6,197 nt of DNA from Bacteroidota bacterium (GTDB lineage Bacteria; Bacteroidota; Bacteroidia; Flavobacteriales; Flavobacteriaceae), in NCBI GenBank assembly GCA_009937085.1, contig JAACDD010000062.1, forward strand, positions 1 through 6,197, read 5' to 3'. The notes beneath the pieces were generated by a model. That model searched no databases, had not been told where the DNA came from, and saw nothing but the letters and a program-made list of their open reading frames with translations. A program made the position numbers and the translations under genes. The first letter of the stretch is position 1, and every line of letters begins with the position of its first letter. Below are positions 1-5,333 of the stretch, in pieces.

Positions 1-720
1 CTTACTAAAATCGTAGCTAGGAAGAGCGCGTTTTCCGTACGCTTTCTCAAATGCATTAAGTGCAGCCGTTTCAGAAACAGCATCATAAGCATAATGGGTT
101 ACGTTTGGAAACTTCGCTTGAAAATCACGTACAATTTTCGATGTAGTTGGACTTGCTAACGAAGGCGTAATAAGCGCAACCGGCAATTTTTCATCTGCCA
201 ATTGAGTTAACTGTTCTTGAACGCTAGCTTCTAATATTTCCCAACTTACATCAACTCCTGCTTGCGTTGGCCCTTGCACACGCATACTGTCATAAAGCGA
301 CAATACCGAAGCGTGAACACGCGCATTTGCAATATTATTTACAGGTGCATCTGTATTATTTTCAACTTTAATGGGTCGGCCTTCACGCGTTTTGATAAGT
401 ACACTTGCCGTATCAAACCCATCAACTATAGTAGTTGCATAATAATTTGCAATTCCCGGGATAATTTGTTCTGGCTGAACAACGTAAGGAATAGATGTAT
501 TTACAGGACCTTCACAGGCAGCCAAGGTAGCTGCAGCTGTACTAAAGCCCATGTACTTTAAAAAGTCACGGCGAGAAGTATCACTTTCTGGAAGCTCGGT
601 CGATCCAAGAACATCTTCAGGAAGTTTTTGTGCAAACTCTTTTTGGCTAAGTTCGTCCACTAAAGTGGATTCCTCATTTAGCTCAACTTCGCTTTTCCAG
701 TATTTCTTTTGGTTGGGCAT
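1..720 (-). CDS. actB: ActB, alternative complex III iron-sulfur/molybdopterin-oxidoreductase-like subunit (5' part, runs off the window)
   Basis: First 240 codons of a larger gene, read on the minus strand from the ATG at 718-720 and open to base 1. The N-terminus has the extended leader seen in Bacteroidota ActB proteins: KKYWKSEVEL at residues 5-14, then a Tat motif SRRDFLK at 49-55, a short Ala-rich hydrophobic stretch at 59-68 and a Cys at 69 in the lipobox-like context LAAC. From about residue 75 the sequence resembles the start of a molybdopterin-oxidoreductase fold (YYATT, GRPIKVENN, ASVLSLYDSMR). Family knowledge: ActB is the large periplasmic subunit of alternative complex III. It is related to CISM molybdoenzymes but generally lacks the Mo cofactor, and it carries Fe-S clusters in a C-terminal ferredoxin-like domain, not visible here. 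It starts 10 bases after the actA stop, so the two are almost certainly cotranscribed. No Shine-Dalgarno sequence is seen. A true molybdoenzyme of the same leader class is the main alternative; the upstream multiheme ActA makes ActB much more likely. Confidence 0.92.
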   Translation of the reverse strand, partial: MPNQKKYWKSEVELNEESTLVDELSQKEFAQKLPEDVLGSTELPESDTSRRDFLKYMGFSTAAATLAACEGPVNTSIPYVVQPEQIIPGIANYYATTIVDGFDTASVLIKTREGRPIKVENNTDAPVNNIANARVHASVLSLYDSMRVQGPTQAGVDVSWEILEASVQEQLTQLADEKLPVALITPSLASPTTSKIVRDFQAKFPNVTHYAYDAVSETAALNAFEKAYGKRALPSYDFSK

Positions 721-730
721 ATGCTAGTTC

Positions 731-1996
731 TTAATAGTGACACTTACCGCATTCTAATCCTCCCATTTGGGCTGCGGTGAGTTTTTCTACTCCGTATTTT
801 TTAGATAATTCCTCGTGAATCTTGGTGTAATATGCGTTGTCTTTGATATTCACATTTGTTTCTCGGTGACAATTAATACACCAGCCCATAGTCAATGAAG
901 AGTGCTGGTACATAATTTCCATTTCTTCAACAGGACCGTGACATTTTTGACAATCAACTCCTGCCACAGAAACGTGTTGTGCGTGGTTAAAGTATACAAA
1001 ATCTGGAAGGTTGTGAATACGTACCCACTTCACAGGTTGTGTTTCACCCGTGTAACTTTGCGTATTTTCATCCCAACCCACTGCTTTGTAAAGCTTTTTG
1101 ATTTCGTTGGTATAAAATTCTTTTGTGTATCCTTTTTCTAAATCTTCTTCCCCATTATACTCTGCAATGTTCATATGACAGTTCATACACACATTTAAAG
1201 AAGGAATTCCAGAATGCTTTGAAACGCGCGCCGATGAGTGACAATACTTACACTCAATTTGGTTGGCACCAGCGTGGATTTTGTGCGAGTAATGTATCGG
1301 TTGGATAGGCATGTATCCTTGGTCAATCCCTACTTGCATCAAATAACTATAGCCAACATAAGCACTTGAGAGCAGCAAGAACACTACTGTTACAAATACC
1401 AAAAATGGATTTTGTGCGTAGGCTTTCCAAAGTGGTGTGCGTTTTGGTTTTTCTGCTTTTTCTATTTCAATGCCGTTAGCAGCAGCAAATTGCTTAAGTG
1501 TTTTGGTAACCAAAAACAACATGACCACAAGTGCAGCAAGTACCAACACAAGTACGCCTAGAATGAGATCGTTGCCCAAGCTACTTTCAGTTTGAGCGAC
1601 AGTGGCTACTGGTTGCGCAGTGGCAGCTGTAGCTGGTGGCGTATAATCGGTGTACGCCAAAATATTGTCGATATCCTCATTTGATAATTGTGGAAACGAG
1701 GTCATTACAGAACCGTTGTATTCCTCATAAATGGCAACTGCTTGCGCGTCACCAGACTTAACCATTGCCGTAGAATTCTTAATCCAACTGTAAAGCCATT
1801 CTTTGTCGTACTTAGCGCTAACGCCGGCAAGCGCAGGGCCTACAGCACGTTTGTTCAATTTATGACATGCAGCACAGTTAGCATTAAATAATGCCTTACC
1901 CTTTTGAACGTCGGGTTCTTGTGCGGCAACAACAAAGCTGAAACAAAAAGAGAGAATCAGTAACGGAAGGTGAGCCAGAAAGCTGTCCTTGTGCAT
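731..1996 (-). CDS. actA: ActA, membrane-anchored hexaheme cytochrome c of alternative complex III
   Basis: A 421-residue protein with six CxxCH heme c sites. A signal peptide (about 1-25, ending VVAA before QE) leads into a class-I monoheme cytochrome domain with CAACH at 41-45 and Met98 as a plausible sixth heme ligand. An Ala/Thr/Pro-rich linker (119-137) follows, then two membrane segments (about 143-163 and 197-220) separated by a basic loop (K165, K168, K183, K185, R186, K191) that should lie in the cytoplasm. The C-terminal pentaheme domain has CKYCH 249-253, CMNCH 270-274, CQKCH 349-353, CINCH 373-377 and CGKCH 416-420, the last ending one residue before the stop. Family knowledge: ActA passes electrons from the quinol-oxidising core of alternative complex III toward cytochrome c or the terminal oxidase on the periplasmic side. 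Its position directly before actB supports the name. The ATG at 1996 is preferred because the signal peptide starts there. The upstream region carries a candidate -7 element and an inverted repeat. Confidence 0.93.
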   Translation of the reverse strand: MHKDSFLAHLPLLILSFCFSFVVAAQEPDVQKGKALFNANCAACHKLNKRAVGPALAGVSAKYDKEWLYSWIKNSTAMVKSGDAQAVAIYEEYNGSVMTSFPQLSNEDIDNILAYTDYTPPATAATAQPVATVAQTESSLGNDLILGVLVLVLAALVVMLFLVTKTLKQFAAANGIEIEKAEKPKRTPLWKAYAQNPFLVFVTVVFLLLSSAYVGYSYLMQVGIDQGYMPIQPIHYSHKIHAGANQIECKYCHSSARVSKHSGIPSLNVCMNCHMNIAEYNGEEDLEKGYTKEFYTNEIKKLYKAVGWDENTQSYTGETQPVKWVRIHNLPDFVYFNHAQHVSVAGVDCQKCHGPVEEMEIMYQHSSLTMGWCINCHRETNVNIKDNAYYTKIHEELSKKYGVEKLTAAQMGGLECGKCHY

Positions 1997-2015
1997 AGGT
2001 GGTTAGTTGTTGATA

Positions 2016-2036
2016 TAATTCGAACCATTCGAATTA
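2016..2036. promoter_or_regulatory. Perfect 9-bp inverted repeat, candidate operator or 5'-UTR hairpin of the act operon
   Basis: TAATTCGAA (2016-2024) and its exact reverse complement TTCGAATTA (2028-2036) are separated by CCA. The repeat lies 5 bases downstream, on the minus strand, of the candidate -7 element at 2042-2049 and 19 bases before the actA ATG, so it should begin at about the transcription start. It could be the binding site of a dimeric regulator that blocks or modulates act transcription, or a hairpin at the 5' end of the mRNA. The symmetry is directly visible; the role is inferred. There is no T-tract on either side to suggest a terminator. Confidence 0.55.
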
Positions 2037-2041
2037 GACAG

Positions 2042-2049
2042 CAAAATTA
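2042..2049 (-). promoter_or_regulatory. Candidate -7 promoter element for actA-actB
   Basis: On the minus strand these bases read TAATTTTG, an exact match to the Bacteroidota -7 consensus TAnnTTTG. The transcription start would fall near 2035-2037, giving a leader of about 40 bases before the actA ATG. No convincing -33 TTTG was found at the usual spacing, so the call rests on the -7 match, its position in a divergent intergenic region and the need for an act promoter downstream of an opposite-strand gene. Confidence 0.5.
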
Positions 2050-2195
2050 CGACACAGACCTCATTTTAAAAACCACAACACGCTTAAAGATATAATTTAT
2101 ATTTTGTCTAAATAATATGCTATTATGTTGATTTTAAGTAGTTTACAAAAATCATGTTTAGGCTATTTTTAACAAAAATTAATTAAATAATCGTG

Positions 2196-2203
2196 TATTT
2201 TTG
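2196..2203 (+). promoter_or_regulatory. Candidate -7 promoter element for the SPOR-domain gene
   Basis: TATTTTTG matches TAnnTTTG. It ends 7 bases before the ATG at 2211, so transcription would start within a few bases of the start codon and the mRNA would be leaderless or nearly so. The surrounding sequence is strongly AT-rich, which raises the chance of a coincidental match, and no clear -33 TTTG is seen. Confidence 0.45.
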
Positions 2204-2210
2204 TGCCAAT

Positions 2211-2594
2211 ATGAAATGCTGCAAAACACCTTTTAACCACTTGATTGTATGTGCCCTATCTATTTTAAATACAGTTGTGTTTGCGCAAGAAGGGAAAACA
2301 CAGTTAAGTGTACCAGAAAAGCTAACTGAACTTTTAGCAAAGAAAATCGATTTAGATCGAGAAGCATCCGAAAAGAAGCAATTTACAATTCAGGTTCACT
2401 ACGGAAATTATGAGTCTACTACTGCTATTTTAGAAGCGTTTGAAATGGATTATCCAGATCTAGCTGCACGTCTTGTTTTTGAAACACCAAATTATAAAAT
2501 ACGCGCAGGATATTTTGCCACGGAACGCGAAGCGTTAGAAGTTTTAGCTACAATAAAACGTCGCTATAAAGCCGCTTTTGTGCTAAAACCTTAA
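2211..2594 (+). CDS. Secreted SPOR-domain protein (peptidoglycan-binding type)
   Basis: A 127-residue protein. Residues 1-25 form a signal peptide (basic/polar start, hydrophobic LIVCALSILNTVVFA, cleavage expected before QE). A charged linker, about 30-56, precedes a SPOR domain at about 57-125: it opens with QFTIQVHYGNY, and the pattern YKIRAGYFATEREALEVL at 95-112 matches the typical SPOR core in which a Gly-aromatic pair is followed by a helix. Known family role: SPOR domains bind peptidoglycan glycan strands lacking stem peptides, often at division sites. Here the protein is probably periplasmic, with no other domain to suggest catalysis. A GTG at 2193 would add six residues, but the ATG at 2211 is preferred because it gives a cleaner signal peptide and because the candidate -7 element overlaps the GTG-proximal codons. 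The gene converges on infB and diverges from actA, so it is a single-gene transcription unit. The specific cellular role is unknown. Confidence 0.87.
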   Translation: MKCCKTPFNHLIVCALSILNTVVFAQEGKTQLSVPEKLTELLAKKIDLDREASEKKQFTIQVHYGNYESTTAILEAFEMDYPDLAARLVFETPNYKIRAGYFATEREALEVLATIKRRYKAAFVLKP

Positions 2595-2611
2595 GCTTAT
2601 TTTAGCTTTTT
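2582..2611 (+). terminator. Candidate rho-independent terminator of the SPOR gene, overlapping both convergent stop codons
   Basis: GCTAAAA (2582-2588) pairs with TTTTAGC (2600-2606), and five T follow on the plus strand (2607-2611). The 11-base loop contains the palindrome TAAGCTTA (2592-2599) and both stop codons. The stem has only two G-C pairs, so it is weak. On the minus strand the same hairpin is followed by an A-rich stretch and not by T, so it is not an obvious terminator for infB. Confidence 0.45.
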
Positions 2612-5296
2612 CTTGACAGCAACTTCTTGGTATCCTTCTACAACATCGCCTTCTTTAATGTCGTTATATCCTTTAATTTGCAATCCACAATCGTAGCCCT
2701 TGCTCACTTCCTTAACATCGTCTTTAAAACGCTTAAGCGACTCTAAAGAACCCGTGTGAATTACTACACCTTCGCGAATTATACGAACTCCCGAATTGCG
2801 TAGAATTTTTCCATCGGTTACCATACAACCTGCAATAGTTCCAATTTTTGAGATTTTAAATGTCTCACGGATTTCTGCATTCCCTGTAATTTCTTCTTTA
2901 AATTCAGGTGAAAGCATCCCTTCCATGGCATCTTTAAGATCGTTTATGGCGTCATAAATAATAGAGTAGCTTCGAATGTCAATTTCCTCTTTTTCAGCCA
3001 ATTGGCGTGCTGTTCCCATGGGGCGCACGTTAAATCCAATGACAATGGCGTCAGAAGCCGATGCAAGAAGTACGTCCGATTCCGTAATCGCACCCACGCC
3101 TTTGTGAATGATATTTACTTGAATTTCTTCAGTAGAAAGTTTTTGGAATGAGTCGGTCAATGCTTCAACAGAACCATCTACATCACCTTTGAGAATAATG
3201 TTAAGTTCTTTAAAGTCACCTAACGCGATACGGCGTCCAATTTCATCTAGCGTAATGTGACGTTGCGTTCGCACCGATTGCTCACGAACAAGTTGGGTTC
3301 GTTTTGCAGCAATTTGCTTTGCTTCGCGTTCGTCTGTGTATATGTTAAATCGATCTCCTGCTTGTGGTGCACCATCAAGTCCAAGAATAGAAACAGGTGT
3401 TGATGGACCAGCTTCGGTAACTTCACGTCCATGCTCGTCGTGCATTGCACGGACTTTCCCGCTATGACGTCCCGCCAAAATATAATCGCCGATTTTTAGC
3501 GTACCCGTTTGTACCAAAATAGTGGAAACATAACCACGTCCTTTATCCAAATACGCCTCTACAACTGTACCTTGAGCGGCTCTGTCGGGGTTGGCTTTCA
3601 ATTCTAATAGTTCTGCTTCAAGCAGTACTTTTTCTAAAAGTTCTTCAACGCCTTGACCTGTTTTTGCAGAAATATCGTGCGACTGAATTTTACCGCCCCA
3701 GTCTTCTACCAACAAGTTCATCCCTGCCAAGCTTTCCTTGATTTTTTCTGGGTTTGCGGCAGGTAAGTCTACTTTGTTGATGGCAAATACAATAGGAACC
3801 GATGCTGCTTGCGCATGGCTAATTGCTTCTTTGGTTTGCGGCATGATGTTATCATCGGCAGCAACAACAATAATTACCAAATCAGTAACCTGTGTTCCTC
3901 GAGCTCGCATCGCGGTAAAAGCTTCGTGACCAGGCGTATCTAAAAACGCAATTTTTTGACCGCTTTTCAGCGTTACACCATATGCACCAATGTGCTGTGT
4001 AATTCCACCCGACTCGCCTTTAATAACATTTGCATTTCGAACATAATCTAACAATGATGTTTTTCCATGATCTACATGGCCCATCACAGTTACGATTGGC
4101 GCACGTGATTTTAGGTCTTCCGGTTTGTCTTCAATTACCTCAACGGCTTCTTCAATATCAGAGGTGATAAACTCAACCTCATAACCAAATTCTTCTGCTA
4201 CTACAGATAGGGTTTCGGCGTCCAAACGCTGATTCATGGTAACCATGATACCAAGCGTCATACACGCAGATATAATTTGTGTAGAACTTACATCCATCAT
4301 CGTGGCTACCTCGCCAACAGTAACAAATTCGGTTACTTTTAAAACCTTGCTTTCTGCTTCTTGAAGTGCTTCTTCCTCTACCGATTTTTGGCGGTGAGAA
4401 TCTCTTTTCTCACGACGGTATTTTGCCCCTTTGGATTTCGTGGTTTTCCCTTGAAGTTTTTCTAAGGTTTCACGAATTTGCTTTTGAATTTCTTCTTCTG
4501 TTGGTTCTTCTTTTTGAACCGCTGGACGTTGTTGTTTTTGACCGCCTCTGTTTTGATTTGGCTTGCGATTTCCTGGCCCTGTATCTTTGGTGATACGTTT
4601 TCTGCGACGTTTATTTCCTTCGCCATCAGCAGGTTTTTTAGGAGCGGGTTTTTTAAATTGCGTAAGGTCTATTTTTTGACCGGTTGTTTTTAATCCACTT
4701 AACTTTTTATACTGCGTTGTAATTCTGTCGCTTGAAGTGGCTGCAGGCGTTTCCTCCGTTTTGGTCTCAGGAGTTGTTTTCTCCTTTGGTGTTGTTTTGA
4801 CTTCTGGAGTTGCTTCAACCTTAGGCGTTGACTTGGCCTCAGGTGCTGTTTCAACAACAGGTTTTTCTTCTTTTTTCTGCGCTACTTTAGGTTCTGGCGC
4901 AGGTTTTGGAGCTTCTTCTTTTTTAGGAGCAGGCTTAGGTTTAGGGTTTAAATCAATTTTACCAACTGTTTTTAACCCTTCTAGTTTAGACTTTCCACGC
5001 ACTACCGAATCGGGTTTTGGCGCAGGCGGTGCTGGCGGTACCTCTTTTTGAGTTTGCTCAAGAATCGCTTCTTTTTCTTTACGCTTTTCTTCAAAAACTT
5101 CGTGCGAAGCTTCTTTTTTGGAGCGATCGGTTTGAAACGCCGCTAAAAGAAGTTCATACTCTTGCTGCGAAATTTTGGTTGTGGGTCGCGCTTCTACTTG
5201 AAATCCCTTTTCTGCAAGAGATTCCACAGCACGATCCAACGAGATATTTAACTCGCGGAGTACTTTGTTTATTCGAATCGTTTTTAAATCAGCCAT
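2597..5296 (-). CDS. infB: Translation initiation factor IF-2
   Basis: A complete 899-residue GTPase that places initiator fMet-tRNA on the 30S subunit and promotes 50S joining. An N-terminal IF2_N-type domain (about 1-55, TIRINKVLRELNISL) is followed by a long low-complexity Lys/Pro/Glu/Thr linker (about 85-265), a basic stretch (KRRRKR at 229-234), a predicted helical region and a second IF2_N-like segment (about 318-380). The G domain shows G1 GHVDHGKT 406-413, G2 region GGITQHIGA 430-438, G3 DTPG 453-456, G4 NKVD 507-510 and G5 SAK 543-545. Domains II to IV follow (roughly 570-655, 680-780 and 800-890; the last binds fMet-tRNA in the family). All key GTPase residues are intact. The length is that of the long-linker IF-2 forms usual in Bacteroidota. 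The ATG at 5296 begins the conserved MADLKTIRINKV. It lies 37 bases after nusA, the classic nusA-infB order. No Shine-Dalgarno sequence is evident. Confidence 0.98.
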   Translation of the reverse strand: MADLKTIRINKVLRELNISLDRAVESLAEKGFQVEARPTTKISQQEYELLLAAFQTDRSKKEASHEVFEEKRKEKEAILEQTQKEVPPAPPAPKPDSVVRGKSKLEGLKTVGKIDLNPKPKPAPKKEEAPKPAPEPKVAQKKEEKPVVETAPEAKSTPKVEATPEVKTTPKEKTTPETKTEETPAATSSDRITTQYKKLSGLKTTGQKIDLTQFKKPAPKKPADGEGNKRRRKRITKDTGPGNRKPNQNRGGQKQQRPAVQKEEPTEEEIQKQIRETLEKLQGKTTKSKGAKYRREKRDSHRQKSVEEEALQEAESKVLKVTEFVTVGEVATMMDVSSTQIISACMTLGIMVTMNQRLDAETLSVVAEEFGYEVEFITSDIEEAVEVIEDKPEDLKSRAPIVTVMGHVDHGKTSLLDYVRNANVIKGESGGITQHIGAYGVTLKSGQKIAFLDTPGHEAFTAMRARGTQVTDLVIIVVAADDNIMPQTKEAISHAQAASVPIVFAINKVDLPAANPEKIKESLAGMNLLVEDWGGKIQSHDISAKTGQGVEELLEKVLLEAELLELKANPDRAAQGTVVEAYLDKGRGYVSTILVQTGTLKIGDYILAGRHSGKVRAMHDEHGREVTEAGPSTPVSILGLDGAPQAGDRFNIYTDEREAKQIAAKRTQLVREQSVRTQRHITLDEIGRRIALGDFKELNIILKGDVDGSVEALTDSFQKLSTEEIQVNIIHKGVGAITESDVLLASASDAIVIGFNVRPMGTARQLAEKEEIDIRSYSIIYDAINDLKDAMEGMLSPEFKEEITGNAEIRETFKISKIGTIAGCMVTDGKILRNSGVRIIREGVVIHTGSLESLKRFKDDVKEVSKGYDCGLQIKGYNDIKEGDVVEGYQEVAVKKKLK
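4634..4705 (-). repeat. Second copy of the KL-GLKT-G-KIDL-KPAPKK segment in the IF-2 linker
   Basis: Encodes IF-2 residues 198-221 (KLSGLKTTGQKIDL followed by KKPAPKK). It aligns with residues 104-126, encoded at 4919-4987, with one inserted Gln; I count 17 identities over 23 aligned positions. The matching nucleotide sequences have diverged, so this is an old or selected protein-level repeat and not a recent duplication. Confidence 0.7.
4754..4843 (-). repeat. infB: Five tandem 18-bp units encoding a hexapeptide repeat in the IF-2 linker
   Basis: IF-2 residues 152-181 divide exactly into PEAKST, PKVEAT, PEVKTT, PKEKTT and PETKTE, that is P-[EK]-x-[KE]-x-[TE] repeated five times. The array is in frame and the third-base choices differ between units, so it has diverged at DNA level. 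It lies between the two KIDL-containing segments. It probably forms a flexible charged spacer and could vary in copy number between strains without shifting frame. Confidence 0.75.
4919..4987 (-). repeat. First copy of the KL-GLKT-G-KIDL-KPAPKK segment in the IF-2 linker
   Basis: Encodes IF-2 residues 104-126 (KLEGLKTVGKIDL, ending KPAPKK). It pairs with the second copy at 4634-4705, the two being about 94 residues apart. A GKIDL-type motif is familiar from Bacteroidota IF-2 linkers (from memory, not checked here), which suggests a conserved short linear element carried twice in this protein. Confidence 0.7.
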
Positions 5297-5312
5297 AAAA
5301 TGTTTGTGCGCT

Positions 5313-5320
5313 CAAAATTA
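5313..5320 (-). promoter_or_regulatory. Candidate -7 promoter element in the nusA-infB gap
   Basis: The minus strand reads TAATTTTG, identical to the octamer before actA and a full match to TAnnTTTG. It ends 16 bases before the infB ATG at 5296, so a start near 5306-5308 would give a leader of about ten bases. It could supply extra infB transcription in addition to readthrough from nusA. No -33 motif is seen and the sequence is AT-rich, so this may be chance. Confidence 0.3.
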
Positions 5321-5333
5321 AAAAAATGTGCGG

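Noticed and set aside
262..561. Plus-strand frame of 99 codons over the actB start region
   Set aside because: The minus strand carries the clear ActB Tat leader and fold start over the same bases, while the plus-strand product matches nothing I know.
2085..2192. Possible small RNA or further gene in the AT-rich part of the divergent intergenic region
   Set aside because: There is no open frame of useful length, no stable GC-containing hairpin, and only off-by-one matches to the -7 consensus (for example around 2098-2106).
2193..2210. GTG at 2193 as the start of the SPOR gene
   Set aside because: It would put MYFCAN ahead of the signal peptide and overlap the candidate -7 element. The ATG at 2211 is the better start.
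2568..2579. AAAGC-C-GCTTT near-palindrome at the 3' end of the SPOR gene, as a terminator for infB on the minus strand
   Set aside because: The loop would be about one base, the arms are five bases, and no T-tract follows on the minus strand.
4366..4693. Two overlapping plus-strand frames with hydrophobic Leu/Phe-rich products, looking like membrane peptides
   Set aside because: They are antisense to Lys- and Glu-rich IF-2 codons, which always give Phe/Leu-rich shadows. The infB frame here is continuous and recognisable.
4737..5051. Plus-strand open frame of 104 codons, rich in Ser, Gly, Val and Ala, opposite the infB linker
   Set aside because: It is the antisense image of the Lys/Pro/Glu/Thr-rich IF-2 linker. 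Its repetitive composition follows from that repeat, and it has no promoter or recognisable domain.
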